Shown: positions 23,833 to 35,759 of the stretch, one piece after another
How the letters are laid out: every line of letters begins with the position of its first letter
Position numbering within the stretch: position 1 is the stretch's first letter
From: Paramacrobiotus metropolitanus
Taxonomy: Eukaryota > Tardigrada > Eutardigrada > Parachela > Macrobiotidae
Direction: 5' to 3'
Length of the DNA: 64,000 nt
Assembly: GCF_019649055.1 (NCBI RefSeq)
Contig: NW_026570464.1
Location: 1 to 64,000 of the forward strand
Notes under the pieces: generated by a model
Databases searched by the model: none
Told to the model about the DNA's origin: nothing
The model's input: only the letters and a program-made list of their open reading frames with translations
Position numbers and translations under genes: made by a program

Positions 23833-24341
23833 ATATTCGGGCTTCCTAATACTGATAAATTTATAAATTATAATTTGAACATTTGAGCATCAAAATTTGT
23901 AGGCACATTCTGTGCAAATGTCCACACTTTACTCGTTTATAAATTTAGATTTCCACACTCTACTGTTCTCTACTGTCACAGCACTGAGAGCCTGTTCATG
24001 CTTGTTTGTTTACTGCCCCTTGCAATCTGAATTGAACTACGAATGAGGGCGGTTGAATAATACGCCAATTTCATTCACTTCCGGTGTGATATAACCATGA
24101 TTTTAGCTTTTATTTAATTTATCCTCATTCCATTTCATGAGATACGTATTGAAACAGATTCAGAATTTCAAAATGTGCTGGGAGATCTGATTTCCACAGA
24201 ACACGAAGGCATCCATTGCCCATAGAATTAAATAAAACATTGTACGCAGCTGTACATCCTTCGTCACAAAAATACTAACATTTATACAGCATCAACAACG
24301 TCGCCCACAAAAGAAACCTAATGAACAAATCTTCACTGTTT

Positions 24342-24964
24342 TTATTCATCCCAGTAAAGCCAGTCATTACCCTCATCAACTCGCTGTTCATCCTTATCTT
24401 CCTCTTTGTCTTCAGACAGTTCGTTTGCTGCGTTCCAGCGATCCACATTACGAGACATGCCAATTACGGTGCCAGAATAGGATACCACCGTAACTCCCAT
24501 TGCGCGCAGATCATAAATGATCTGGCCAATATCGTTTGCTTCTGGATCGTTGTAAAGGAAGTCCATCATTCTTGAATAAGACTGCTCGTTCTGATTAAGG
24601 CGATGCACAAAATAATTCAATTTCCGACATGTCATTCGTAAACCTTTTTGAAATAGTTTACCGTCCAAAAACAACCGCGTGTCTGCATGGATAGGCGCAC
24701 AATCCATGTGGATGCCTGTACGGAGAACATCAAAGGGAATCCGATTGTCCCTTGCGCTCGCGCATAGTCTGTCACATCATCTGGAATGTCGATGTCCGTA
24801 TCTTCTTCACTGCTTGGATCTTCATCGTCAGGGCCAGGCGCTACTGGGCCTACATACTCAAAACTCTCGTCTTCACTGACAGGTTCGCCGTTCACATCCT
24901 CCACAGAATCCTTCATATTCGGATCGGGGAACAATCCCTGGCCATCTGCCATTTTGTCAGGCAC
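24342..24964 (-). pseudogene. Acidic protein of unknown family, one frameshift
   Basis: The ATG at 24964 opens a frame with a strongly acidic N-terminal half (EDESFEYVGP, DDEDPSSEEDTDIDIPDD). Around 24650-24700 it passes into an overlapping frame that continues with IHADTRLFLDGKLFQKG, a helical region, and another acidic tail ending DWLYWDE. Together they make a protein of about 205 codons. I do not recognise it. The acidic ends and mixed core could be a transcription- or chromatin-related protein or a mobile-element accessory protein. Upstream lie four CCAAT-containing repeats (25123-25228) that may be its promoter. Confidence 0.45.
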
Positions 24965-25122
24965 TCACTCACGAATTTCCTCGTCCCACACAAAGAGTTC
25001 GTAACAACAGTAAAAACTCAAAAAAAATGGAAGTCGTCGAAATAAATTTGTAGTTTCCAGACTTCACTGAGTTTTCTTCACACTCTGGACATTTACGCGG
25101 TAATTTTACCGTTAATTTAATC

Positions 25123-25228
25123 AACCAATAAGCTCCGCTCGTTTCGACGAATCAACGCCGCTCGTTTTCACTCGTCTTGGCCAATGAACGCCACTCATTT
25201 TCAGCCAATCAGCTCCACTCGTTTTCGT
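25123..25228. promoter_or_regulatory. Four imperfect CCAAT-type repeats
   Basis: Four adjacent units of about 26-28 bp each carry a CCAAT- or GAATC-type start followed by a GCnCCnCTCgTTTTC block (25123, 25149, 25178 and 25204 approximately). Three of the four contain CCAAT. They sit about 160-260 bp upstream of the minus-strand acidic ORF, a plausible promoter position. The regulatory role is inferred. Confidence 0.45.
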
Positions 25229-25374
25229 GGCTAATTACCGTAACGTTAACGTTACAAAATTTCGACAGTTTCAAAGTTTCGCAATTCAAATTTCAAAATT
25301 GTAACTTCAAACACTTAACAATTAAACAATATTGTGCTTTCTATCTTGCTCAATGTTTTTTCATCCGGATTCGT

Positions 25375-25800
25375 CTATGTTTTTCGAATTGTGTGAGATT
25401 TACAATCCGCACAGCAATCCGCATACTGCCTGAGATCTTGGGCCATCTGCGGCCAATACAGTCTGCAGATTTTATCCAGATAGTATTCTGGAGAGATCCC
25501 AGCTGTTTCACCATGGCTACATCTTCGATGCACGATTCCACTACGGCTGGCCGCCATTTATCTGGGACTAATGCCCACGGTTTTGTTATTGCGGATTCTT
25601 GCGTGATCACCAAGGTAGGCGACGCAGCCATTGTGTATGGTGAAGTATGGCCTGTACTTTGCCACAAACTGTTCCATACCGTCCTTGATTTTACCGCACA
25701 ACACATCCCTCCAGAACCGAGTGTCCTGGCATTCCTTTTGTCTGCAGCGCCAGAACGCCCAAGTATCCAGACAGTTATCGGAATACTGCAACTACGCATC
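25375..25800 (-). pseudogene. Retroelement integrase N-terminal region (HHCC zinc domain), broken
   Basis: On the minus strand, FWRDVL...FTIHNGCVAYLGDHARI is followed, after one in-frame stop at 25558-25560, by a zinc-binding pattern. The two His lie in VHRRCSHGETAG, then comes LYWPQMAQDLRQYADCCADC with the paired Cys. This is the H2C2 domain and preceding linker of Ty3/gypsy-type integrases. The catalytic DDE core is not visible downstream. The stop means it is dead. Confidence 0.7.
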
Positions 25801-25993
25801 CATCATTGAACAGGATGGATTTACGCCGCCATTCGCAAGTGGTGTTACTGGCTAGGATACATTCAGTTCGCCATTTCTGGTCTGTACAGGTAAGCTTTCT
25901 ACCTGCGGTACTGTTCCTTTCTTGTTTCTGCGTTTCTTATCTGGCTCTACACCATATTTGGCGACTGGTTTGCTGGTTCTGCCTGATTTTGTT

Positions 25994-26225
25994 CTAACTG
26001 CACTGCAGCCAACCGTTCCTCTTCTTCTTTGGCCAACGCCAAATCGCCAGCGGAAGTTGCCATATCGGCACGACCGGCGGAGGCGCCAAATCCTCATCTA
26101 CTTCCTCCACTTCTTCTTTCTCAACACACTGAAGAAGCTTAGCCGGACGCTCATCTCCGAGAACGGCGTCCACATCCCGGAAACGGTACGGTTTTAGTCT
26201 GGAAACGTGAACGGTCTTAGATATC
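25994..26225 (-). pseudogene. Integrase C-terminal tail relic
   Basis: The VHVSRLKPYRF motif near 26180-26212 is the conserved end of Ty3/gypsy-type integrases; an acidic tail (VEKEEVEEVDEDLAPP) follows. It lies upstream, on the same strand, of the integrase N-terminal zinc domain at 25375-25800. The two are in the wrong order for one protein and come from two elements or a rearrangement. Confidence 0.6.
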
Positions 26226-26495
26226 GTCGGCATAGAAAGTTGACCATTGGTAGGCACCACCCCAGTTTCTCAGCGCTTGTGCGAAATGAATTAGTTGGTG
26301 CACAGTGTAAAACTTTTTGCGTTTTCCGTACAATTCTTCGAATAGCCCAGAAAACTTTTCCACAAGTTGTAGCACCATTTCGAAATGTTCTTGCAAATTT
26401 CCGTGATGCAGTTGGTAATCCGTTAACAAAACGTACACAGCCATTACACGATCCATTAAATTTTCATACAAGACATGAGGCACTTGTCCATCCAA
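26217..26495 (-). pseudogene. CACTA/EnSpm-like transposase C-terminal fragment
   Basis: The 92-codon minus frame reads MVLQLVEKFSGLFEELYG...FYTVHQLIHFAQALRNWGG. It follows the pattern of TNP2-type transposase-associated proteins, in which an FV..F..LYG block precedes a YN-HxLLHL...V+.WGPL block. The upstream portion is not readable and it ends at the junction with the integrase tail. Family assignment is from the motif pattern only. Confidence 0.45.
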
Positions 26496-26499
26496 GACC

Positions 26500-27756
26500 T
26501 AAAACGCGCCGTACATCAAAATAGACAGACAGCGTCCGGGATTGTGCCGAATTCCTCAATTCGATATATTGCTGCAAAACATTTATGTCTTTGCAACCTG
26601 AAGAGTGCCAAGCACTTTGTCAGCTAGTGCATGGTATTTGCTTGGCCGCTACAATTTCTCAATACGATGACCGCTTATTTGTTCCATCCATTCCGAACAT
26701 GACGGAAACAACACGTCGTTCCGTCGAAAGTCTAAACGGAAAGTTCTAAAGGTTACCACATTTTTTTCCATATTAATTCTTTCTTGCTTTCGACACATAC
26801 AGGGCTCAGAGTCCGTATCGTGCGGTGGTAGCGAGATGTCCTCGTAACGCGGCAGGGGGAGCTCCTTCTGCGTATCAAGATCTATGTATCGTTACCGTAT
26901 TACAGGGATCACGTCAACTTCACGCAAAAGTTTGATCAACAATGTCAGACTAGGCGTTAAAAGATGCAACGCTATCATGAAATTAGGGCACCAGGCCTCT
27001 TAGTCCATCGGCGAGAGCTATTCAGACATTTTAAAAATTATTTCAGACAACTGAATTTAGCACATGATAAACACAAGTTTGTGAGGGCGAAACGTACAAT
27101 GAAAAGGTCAATCTCTCATGCAGCTGCCGGACCGGCTGATTTAAAAAGTACAAAATCGCCAGCAATAATAAGCAAAGGAAAACTTTTCATGTGCGACACC
27201 GGACACGCTGCGCTACTGAAACTGCAAGCAACAAAAAGAAACTCACGCTGCATCCGCAATTGAAAACACTTTCAAGCGCATCGCTTTTTGCAGATGTTCT
27301 AGGAAGCAATACGCAGTACAGCACTTGACCTTGTAGCAAGGTGATGCGTCCGTGCTCGTTTAAATTTGAAGAAGCCCTTTAGAGGCCAGCTGCACTCAAC
27401 CCATCTCTAAGGTAGACCATTTTATGTTTACGGACGGCTTTTGCAATCAAGACCGTAAGTCGTAACCGGCGCATCGAAAATAATTTTTCTGAACACTGTT
27501 CTGAGCAATGGCAAACAAATTGAACACACGTGATACAATTTTTAAAACTTTATCGGAGTGCGTGTCCCAGTGCAGCAGTCTGTTACAACTGTGGTCTGTG
27601 GAGGGCTTTGGATACTGGAAACATTGCTCGCAAATTTTAGATATACCTGTTAACTACGGCAAGATCCGATGGACGTGCTTTAAAATGACCAACGAAGAGA
27701 GCACTAAAGCATGCTCCCTGATTTCAACTGGATCCGATGCACAAAAAAAGCGTTGG
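26500..27756. other. No recognisable gene
   Basis: The plus frames 26964-27263 and 27508-27765 are short and unassigned. I see no repeats beyond the start of the inverted duplication at 27757. Confidence 0.35.
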
Positions 27757-28210
27757 CTTCATTAAAAAATTGTGCGACCAGTTTTACGATTGATCGATCT
27801 GGGATTATACGCTGTTCACTAGCCCTATCCACTACAGGCTTCTCAGATTTATAACACGGTCACGAGTCTTCTGAGACGTTGCTGCGATGTTTTGTGTCGT
27901 AAACGTTGTCGGAGAAGAAGCCGGTACCCACATCGAAGCTCTCCGGCGACACTTCGAGCCAGTTGATGAGTCCAGTCCCGATAAGCTCACGGTATCGGGT
28001 GGAAATTTGTCAGTATCGGCTTCCGGCAGGTCACGATGGGCAAGGAACGCGTTCGCCGTGTCCACAAGATACAAGTGGACAAGTGGTTATTGTTGCGTCG
28101 GGCATAATGAAGTTAGAGTAAGAACGCTATTGGACCGACGCCATGCATATTGTACCAAACAATAAAGGTCAAGAAAACGTTGCCTGCCCTCGTGTGACGC
28201 TACTTTTGTC
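27757..28210 (-). repeat. Inverted duplication, left copy (DNA-virus relic)
   Basis: Its reverse complement aligns with 31710-32165 over about 450 bp with scattered substitutions and small indels. The homology stops exactly where the right copy's capsid-like gene passes VAQFF, so the left copy is a truncated, inverted duplicate. Further up the same strand (28217-28423), ISTSCVMRSILIKAQ and PLTMNARCMSIDF may be the preceding part of the same gene. The frame is broken throughout. Confidence 0.65.
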
Positions 28211-28219
28211 GCTGACTTA

Positions 28220-30620
28220 GGCATGCATCAGCATGAAGTCAATAGACATGCATCGAGCATTCATTGTTAGCGGCCATGCAATGGCTGAATAGGTATTTCC
28301 ACTTTCTAAATATCGTTGCGCTTTGATTAGAATTGACCGCATGACGCAGGAAGTCGAGATGCGTTTGCTGGAAGGCACATTTCGGGGATCGAAACGGAGT
28401 AGAAAAATGCTTCCGTTAGCCATCCTGTCATTATATCAGAAACGAGAATGATCCACTGAATAACGAAGCCTGTTTTGCGCGTCTCGATAGTGGGTGGTCG
28501 GAGGTAGTGGTAGTGCTTACCGGAAGGAAATAGAAGTGAGCTAAAAAGAAAAACAAGATTTGATGAGTGCTGAGAAAGCAAACATCATTGGTATGAGATA
28601 GATTTAGACGCACATGGCGATTTTAGAAACAAGCGGACGGTTGTGGATGCTCAAAATATTATCCCCGAAATCCGGTCCAAGTACCTTGTTCATTCACCTC
28701 ATTCCTTGTAACAGAAATTCCATTTCTGGTTTACTTCCAATCCATAGAGTTCCATCTCTTTCCTCTAAAGCGGTGTTACTTTCCGCAATAAGCAGCAGAT
28801 ACGATAGTGTTACCGTAGCGACTGTTCGATTGTTCGTTGCACACAAGGTATTGGATACAAGACACTGAAAGCAGAAGTGAAATGCGTTGTACCAGATTAT
28901 GCTTTTGTCCATGATCAGCCCGACACTTGCCAAGGAAAACATGATTATCCACAACCCTTTGCTATTACCTGGTTGAGTGTAAGTGCAGTGAAAGCGCAGC
29001 GATACTTTAGGGTGCAATGAAAGCGAAGCGACTACAAAAGCCAAACTATGGATTGGACTTTTGTAGTCCGGTAACTTCAGACGTTATTTCTTCCGTCGGC
29101 CGTATTTTCAATACAGGCGTGTCCCATACCCGTATGCGTAGCCTAGTTCCTACAGAAATTCTGTAACAAAGCATTCTCTGCCAGGTTCTTCTTTATTATT
29201 CCTTCCTGTGCAGCGAAGAGCAACATTCTTTAATAGCGATTTTTCATTTATGCTAAATGAAGGCCACTGACGGACATCATGATAGAAATTTCTTTCTTCA
29301 GGTTAGCTGAGTGCAGAACCGTTGCATTATATTTTACACTGACGTAAGTCAGACAGACCCCGTTTCTCCGTCCGAATCCTGATTCGGGTCCAAGGTTTAA
29401 TATTATTTGGTTTTTGAAATCGGCACCTTTCTCCTATTTTCCCGTGATTTTGGAATCAACGTCGCATTTAAAGCTCCCGGCCAGTTATTTGTTGGCTTAG
29501 TTCACGAAAAACGTCGTCACGCCTCCGGAGTAGATAAACGTCCATTTCGATAGCGTTTCGATACTTGCGGATTTTCAACTGCCATTCAGCGCACAGCCAA
29601 GAACTCTTCCACCACTTGCTAAAAGCCTTTCTGCAAGCCGAAGCGTTACACGGAATCCATTTGCGAGTTCGAAGCGACAAAGGACGTTACAAAGTTTCTT
29701 TTAGGGATCATAGCTAATCCGTTCTTTTGTGATTATCTTTTCTTGTTTAGGTCAAAAAGTGTTGGTCGGAAGATGTATAAAGATCCTAATGGGGTAAGAA
29801 ATAGGAACCATTATCACCGGAAAATCCGTGCGCAACCAAAAAACGCCTTTAAGTGGATCTCAGAGTATTAGTTTTGGAGGACCTTGCAGCGGTTTTTTAT
29901 TTCATTGAAAATAAGAAATACTAGACTAAGATAATGAATCACACATCCTTGCTTTGTATCTAGTATTTCTCCCGCGCATCCAATCGATGTGCAACAACCA
30001 TAGACTGAAAACCGAACGGCCTCGGATAACGCGGCAGGTGTTATCGCGAATAAAAAGGGTAAATACAACTTTATTGAAAATTCTATCATTTACTGCCGTC
30101 AGCACGTCAAACTCTGCACTGTTGTGCGCAGAAATTTGATTTGCTCTTTATGAATATATGTATCGGAATTTGTCCGCCTTGACAATTGCTGGCGTTTGCC
30201 ATTTCTTTTGGCGCTCTCGACAGTTGAAAGAAACAACTGGCGGTCGTTAAAACGCCGTCCTAACGTGCGCAGTTTTTTAAAAAAGGGCGGTGGTTATCGT
30301 ATATTGGGGGAAACACTCATTTGGAACGGGAAGTTACATTCGGAACATTTTACATGGATAGCTTGTGCCAGAAAACAGAGACAATTTTAGTCCTCCGTAG
30401 ACTTCTAGCGCAGGAATCCTGCAACAACGAAACCCAGTTACCTGATTCCTGTTTCCCATTACACAACGCAACATCTTCACCATACAAAAGGTCGAAACGC
30501 GAGGACAACACTATCACAAGTTGGGTACAGCATTGTAATTTTGTGTGAAAGCGATGTGACAGAAACCTGGCGCAGGGTTCTGATCTTGAACATTTAGCTA
30601 CACATTGGCCAATCTTTTAC
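28220..30620. other. No recognisable gene; probable eroded viral DNA
   Basis: Numerous short frames on both strands are present, none assignable apart from the possible capsid-gene fragment at 28217-28423 (minus). Its position between the inverted duplication and the polymerase relic suggests more of the same virus-derived element, beyond recognition. Confidence 0.3.
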
Positions 30621-30630
30621 ACTTTAACAC

Positions 30631-31246
30631 CACGGATGCATTATATGGTGAACGAACAAACGGAACCCGTCTGTTTTATAATTGTAGAGAAGGCGAAGCA
30701 TGGTTTTGCGACCATATCTGAGTACCCCGGTTTCGCGATGTCATATCTGTTTGTGAACTGGCGGAAAAATTATCCAATAGCCCCATGCGTCAAGTGAAAG
30801 GAGATTTCGATCAACTAAGTAATTATTTTGGATTAGTTAAGGCCACAGTGCTGCCGCGTAAAACTTTTGGCTACCGGTGCTGCCGTACGCTACCCTTGCG
30901 TCGAGTGTGCACGGAATATCAAGACATTGAATTCTGTCAACACTCAGACCAGGACCGCGCATCAATTGGGGTGTGGACCGACGTGGAACTAAACCGGGTA
31001 CCGCTTTATTGCCGTACATAAAGTTTGACATTTTCCAAATTCCGACAAGGGTTTACTTGCAAATTATATCATGCATTTAATAAATCCTTAAACCGAAGCC
31101 AGCGGATGGCCGACTGAGATCCACAGCGAAGAAGCAAAGCAGAATTACTTGAAAGATTTCCTGACAAGGGAAGTTAATGTGCTTGTGCCTGACAAAATCT
31201 AAAAAAACGGGTTTGCGCTCGCTCAACAAACTTTGCTTGAATAGGT
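30631..31246 (+). pseudogene. Protein-primed DNA polymerase B relic (Polinton/adintovirus type)
   Basis: Several conserved blocks appear in the right order but in shifting frames: DALYGERTNGTRLFYN (the YGGRT-type motif), then KNYPIAP, then NYFGLVKATVLPRKTF followed by a CQHSDQDRA block and W-x-E-L-N-R. After another shift comes ASGWPTEIHSEEAKQNYL, then PDKI, a stop and KNGFALAQQTLLE. This is the central region of DNA_pol_B_2-type polymerases, which copy linear genomes from a terminal protein. At least four frameshifts or stops show an old non-functional copy. The C-terminal catalytic YxDTD region is not visible. It shares the + orientation with the capsid-like fragment 850 bp downstream, consistent with one ancient insertion. 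Confidence 0.75.
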
Positions 31247-31709
31247 CAGTATTCACGCAAATCGTACTGTGCGAAAAGTTGTTACAGTTCTTATAAATTT
31301 TAGCTTTTGGGACGCAGTCTACTTTTACTGTAGCATTTTGCCTTATAACCCGGAAAATCTTAAGATCTTTAGTGGCAGAAATTACACACAGGTTTCACTC
31401 TGTGTCACAGACATTTCTTTTTTCTCTGTATTTCTTTCAGTTTTGCTGCATTTCTCCTTTCTCGTAACTACGTGTAATAACGGCGGTCTTGTGTTCAGAA
31501 AGTACCGAACGGCGCTTTTAGCTGAATCACGATTCCGTCCAGTTCCGAAACTTTCAGATCGATTAGGTCATCTTCATTGCCAAACTAAAGAAAGCAAAGA
31601 AAGTTTCGAATATTGTCAGCGACAAGCAACATCTGACTGGCACCAAGTTCTCGTTCCGATCATTAGTGTAACTTAATGATGTGTAATTGGCTAACTGGAG
31701 CCCCTACTT

Positions 31710-32165
31710 ATGGGAAAATTGCAAAAGTCGCGTCATACGAGTGCAGGCAACGTTTTCTAGACCTTTATTGTTTGGTACAATATGCATGGCGCCTGTCCAA
31801 TAGCGTTCCTACTCTAACTTCCTTATGTTTGACGCAACATTTACCACTTGTCCATTCGTATGATGTGAACACGCCAAACGCGTTGCCTGCTCACCCTCAC
31901 CTGCCGGAAGTCGATACCGACAATTTATCTCCACGATACCGTGAGTTTATCAGGACTGGGCTCTTCCACTGGCTCGAAGTGTCGCCGGAGAGCATTGGTG
32001 TGGGTACCGACTTCTTCTCCGACAACATTCGCGACGCAGATCATCGCAGCAACGTCTTAGATGACTCCTGACTGCTTACGAATCTGAGAAGCCTGTAGTG
32101 GATAGGGCTAGTAAACAGCGTAAAATCCCAGATCGATCAATCGTTAAACTGGTCGCACAATTTTT
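31710..32165 (+). repeat. Inverted duplication, right copy
   Basis: Counterpart of 27757-28210 in the opposite orientation. Its 3' end enters the capsid-like coding sequence. If the copies had been terminal repeats they would bound a 3.5-4.4 kb unit containing the polymerase relic, but the coding content argues for a duplicated gene segment. Confidence 0.65.
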
Positions 32166-32700
32166 TTGTTCTCATTTGCTCGAGATGACCATTCCATCTG
32201 AAAGTAGTCACTGGTCTCGTGACGACTTATTTCGAGGATTTATTCCAAAGCAACTTTTCGTTGCTCTAGTTTTGTCGGAGGCGGTTGGTGGAAACTTAAC
32301 TCGCAACCCCTATAATTTTCAGCCCTATGAACTGAGCCAGGTTATCACTTATGCCAATTCCAAACCGTTTCCTGGGAAAGTCTTAGAGGTTTCAGCAACA
32401 AATACGCGCTACGGGTACCTGAGTCTGTTGGAGACAACTGGTATGATTTACAAAAACTCAACATTGGCATTCGATGAAAAAGAATGGGCCAGAGGTTATG
32501 CAATTTTCGGTTTTAAACAAGAACCGGATATCGGAGACCATTCGTTCATAAATCCAACGAAAAAATGTGTTCTTGGACTGTCTTTATCGTTTTCGGCTCA
32601 AACGACTGCCACTCTTTCCGTATTGGTCTATTTCAACAAGAACGCCCTCGTGGAGATCGACGCACGACGGAACGTTTACTGCCCGTACAAACGTGCTTAA
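32098..32700 (+). pseudogene. F54H12.2-like (capsid-type) protein, C-terminal half
   Basis: A 200-codon open frame matches the C-terminal half of the invertebrate F54H12.2-like family: a WSRDDLFRGFIPKQLFVALV block, a NPYNFQPYELSQV block, an ARGYAIFGFKQEPD block and a final VEIDARRNVY. These proteins occur in Polinton/adintovirus-like elements, and I take them to be double jelly-roll capsid-type proteins. That functional reading is from family context, not from this sequence. The N-terminal half is missing: upstream sequence is frameshifted and duplicated in inverted form. Its open state over 600 bp is notable given the decayed polymerase next door. Confidence 0.65.
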
Positions 32701-33530
32701 ATATGAATAATATCAAGCTTCTAGATATCGTGCAGCACGATAGCTGTCTACAGAAAATTTTCCTCGGAGTGTTATCCCGAGATACGCTGCCGACGCGAGA
32801 AGCTGCGTAAAGAAGCGATTTGAAATTCAGGTGCGGCGAAAATGAAACTATCAATAAGGCCGTAACCGTTCACTTCTACAGGAAAAATCAGGGAATTCTT
32901 TAAAGACAAGTTTTATTCCATTGTCTTGCGCAATTAAGGATACCAGCAACAATGAGAAACTCGACTTTTTCCCTTTTTCTTCCGTAGATCCAGTGGCCAA
33001 AAATTACGGCACATCCAGCTACGCGGAAGTACCACACGTCCGGTCTCGCAGTGAGCTTTAGCGACAACGTTAAATTCAAATTGTGCTTACTGGTATCTGG
33101 AATTTTGCTGATCTGGAGTTCTCACAACGAACGTCCTGGGTGATGATGGATCTTTGTTTCTTGTTGACGAATTTTTGCTTGAATCGTGTTATGACAGGTT
33201 TAATCCAAAAGTTAAAGGCTTATCTTGTTGGGACAAGTCACATAGAAATTTACCAGCCGGTAAACGTCCATGAATGCGTGCAATTTATGCCGGCCCGAAC
33301 ACAAACAAGCCGCACAAAGAGCTAAGAGATTGTGGCCTTTTTAACCAATCGGGTTATGCGAACGTTTTCCGGTATAAAAACGAAGCTTCGAACAGTAGTT
33401 ATATTGTCGAACCTCGGATTGAATTTGAAAACCTTAAGGGGATTTCACACTCCAGCTGGATGAATGCCATATTTTATGTCTTACGATGCAAGAAAAGGTG
33501 CTTTGGCGTTACGGAAATACAACTCCTGAG
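32701..33530. other. No assigned gene; open frame cut by a solo LTR
   Basis: Plus frames 33083-33325 and 33274-33576 are protein-like (for example NKPHKELRDCGLFNQSGYANVF) but unassigned. The second is interrupted by the solo LTR at 33535. Confidence 0.35.
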
Positions 33531-33534
33531 GGAG

Positions 33535-33825
33535 TGTGGGATTCTCCCACATACAGTGAGTGTTATGATGCGGTGAATGACTTGTGTGGTGAATGACTTT
33601 TGTGAATCGTATTGATTGTTGGCTGGTACGGTATGAGTCATGTTGTTGTTGTACGTTCGTGGATGGCTGATCAAATGTGGGTCATTCGATCAGCCCGTGG
33701 TATAAATATGCTCCAAGAAGAGCAATAAAGATTGGGAGCGTTTTCAGTTTTGCGAGTTGCTGAGTTGTTAGATATTTGCTAGTACTTATGCAGTAGTGAT
33801 ATATATTGTAGAGAGGTGCACTACA
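33535..33825 (+). repeat. Solo LTR, 291 bp
   Basis: The segment runs from TGTGGGATTCTCCCACA to ...GGTGCACTACA and is flanked by GGAG on both sides (33531-33534 and 33826-33829), a 4-bp target duplication. Inside it are GGTATAAATATG (about 33700) and AATAAAG (about 33724) in the spacing of an LTR promoter and polyadenylation signal. No internal region is attached, so it arose by LTR-LTR recombination. Confidence 0.7.
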
Positions 33826-33829
33826 GGAG

Positions 33830-35500
33830 CCAGGTAGCAGAACTGTATGCCAAATCCTTACGGCGGTTCCAGAAGAAAGCGATTTCATTCCACTTTAGCA
33901 GACGGATATTGCCGCTACGACGTTTATCCCTGTCGATTTGGAAGCCTCCACTTCCTACCACCCGTTCATCGCCGCCCACGGTGCAGTGGAAAATACCATT
34001 AGGTTGATGAAACAGACTTCTTTGGAGGATACCAAGCCAGTATTTTAATATAAAAACTCGATTTGCTCCTTTCTTCAACAACGAACGTATCGCGGCAGTT
34101 TTATTTTGAGCTTCCCTGTTGTATGGTATCCCCCTTTAAGTGAATGCCCAAATGCCCAATGAGCAAAACGAAAATTTTATCGTGATGTATGGCAGCTTCT
34201 GTCTACCCCATGTTATTTGGAATTCTGTCGTATTTAAAAGTGCAAAATCTGTGATTTTTAATGTTGCCAAAATGGAAGCCCGTATCACTGAAACGCTGAT
34301 CTGGGACGATCACTGAGCTGCTTGTCATGGGTAACTCGGACGGTGACAGGACGCGGATGAATTGACGAAGTCGGATGATGCGCGGCACATTTTACGGGTC
34401 ATGTCCGATGAGGAGTCTTTTGCGGCAAAGAACATCCACGGCTTTGCTGCCATCACAGCCAGCCCATTGGATAAACGCATCCCGCCACGGAGATACATTT
34501 TTTGTTTGTTACCTGAAACCGGTATAAATTATTAGTTTAGAGCCCGCCAAATGGAGGAAACCCGAAACAGATATGCCAATGTTTTAAAAAATTTAGCACT
34601 GAAAGGCCGAAAGTTTTTGAACTAGCGGTAGCGCGGACTCACGAAAGCCAGCTGCGGATGACGAGGGAGCATCAATCAACAGTAACCATCGGGTTTATCT
34701 ACCGGTCCGCTCCACTGGCAAGACATCCGCATCAGAGGCATTCAACGATCCTATACACTCTCACACAAAGGCTTCGCCCGCCTGTGCACTTTTTTTGCAG
34801 GCAAACCCCACCTTGCCGCCATGGAAAGCACTGTACATCGTATCGCTGGCCATTGGGTAGACCGCATCCACACCAGGGAGTTTGTCGAGGGATGCAAATG
34901 AGTGCCACGGGGCGCAAGTAGTTGGGAAAGTAAACAGAGCCCATGGCGTTTACATTGTTTGGTATTTCACCAGATCCCCGTGCCTTGACACTATGCAAAT
35001 AACATCATGAAACAGTGATGCCAATGAAATCTACTGATCTTTAGTTTTTGTACGAATTCAGTACCTGACCTTTGAAAACCATTGAAATTGGCTAACTTGG
35101 TTGCACCTTATAGCACTTCTTTCAAAGAAATCGCTTACATGCTGCACACAAGAGCAGTGAATAATTAAAAATGCATTGCACTCTGAATCCGGATCAGCTG
35201 ATCTCTTGCTTACACATTTTCGTACAATAAGGTTTTGAGGTTAGATCCGCGAGTCTTTGGGATGAAATCTTTCCGCAGGATTTTGTGGGACGATTGGCAT
35301 CTTCCAGAAGCGCCTATTAGGACATCCACGTTGGTTGCAGCATCCATTTCTCTCCGTGCAACGCAGGGCGAAAAAAATGACGGTTCCATTCGCACAAAAG
35401 AAGCCTATTGTTACGGCTGAAAACGTTTGTTCAGATCTTCTCCGTCTTTCCTCTGTCAGGGCGCAGTTCCTTTCTTATCATGGCGGAAAAATGCTGTCCT
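33830..35500. other. No recognisable gene
   Basis: Short frames are present on both strands (for example minus 34732-34998, Cys-rich), with no family match that I can support. Confidence 0.35.
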
Positions 35501-35505
35501 GCTAA

Positions 35506-35750
35506 GTGAAGTATCACATGCCAGGATAACCACCACGACAACCAGGATAACCAGTATGCTTGATTAATAACGTTATAATAACATTATGTGTGAGATATTT
35601 CAATGCGCCTTTCAGAAGAGCATGTGAATATTTAAACCTCGAGCCTTTTATGCCGTGTGCTGACTCGGATGTTTGTGAGTGCTTTCCGCTCACTTTAGCC
35701 TAAAGCATTTTTGCCCGCTATGGGCAGACACAGCACGCGCTATACAAGGC
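35506..35750 (+). repeat. Dispersed repeat, copy 2
   Basis: Related to 3899-4180 over the GTGAAGTATCACAT start, the CCAGGATA units, the GTGTGCTGAC block and the CAGCACGCGCTATA end, with clear divergence in between. Confidence 0.5.
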
Positions 35751-35759
35751 TCAACAATT

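Noticed and set aside
25177-25809. 210-codon plus-strand frame
   Set aside because: It lies antisense to the integrase relic with HHCC motif; the plus-strand product has no recognisable feature.
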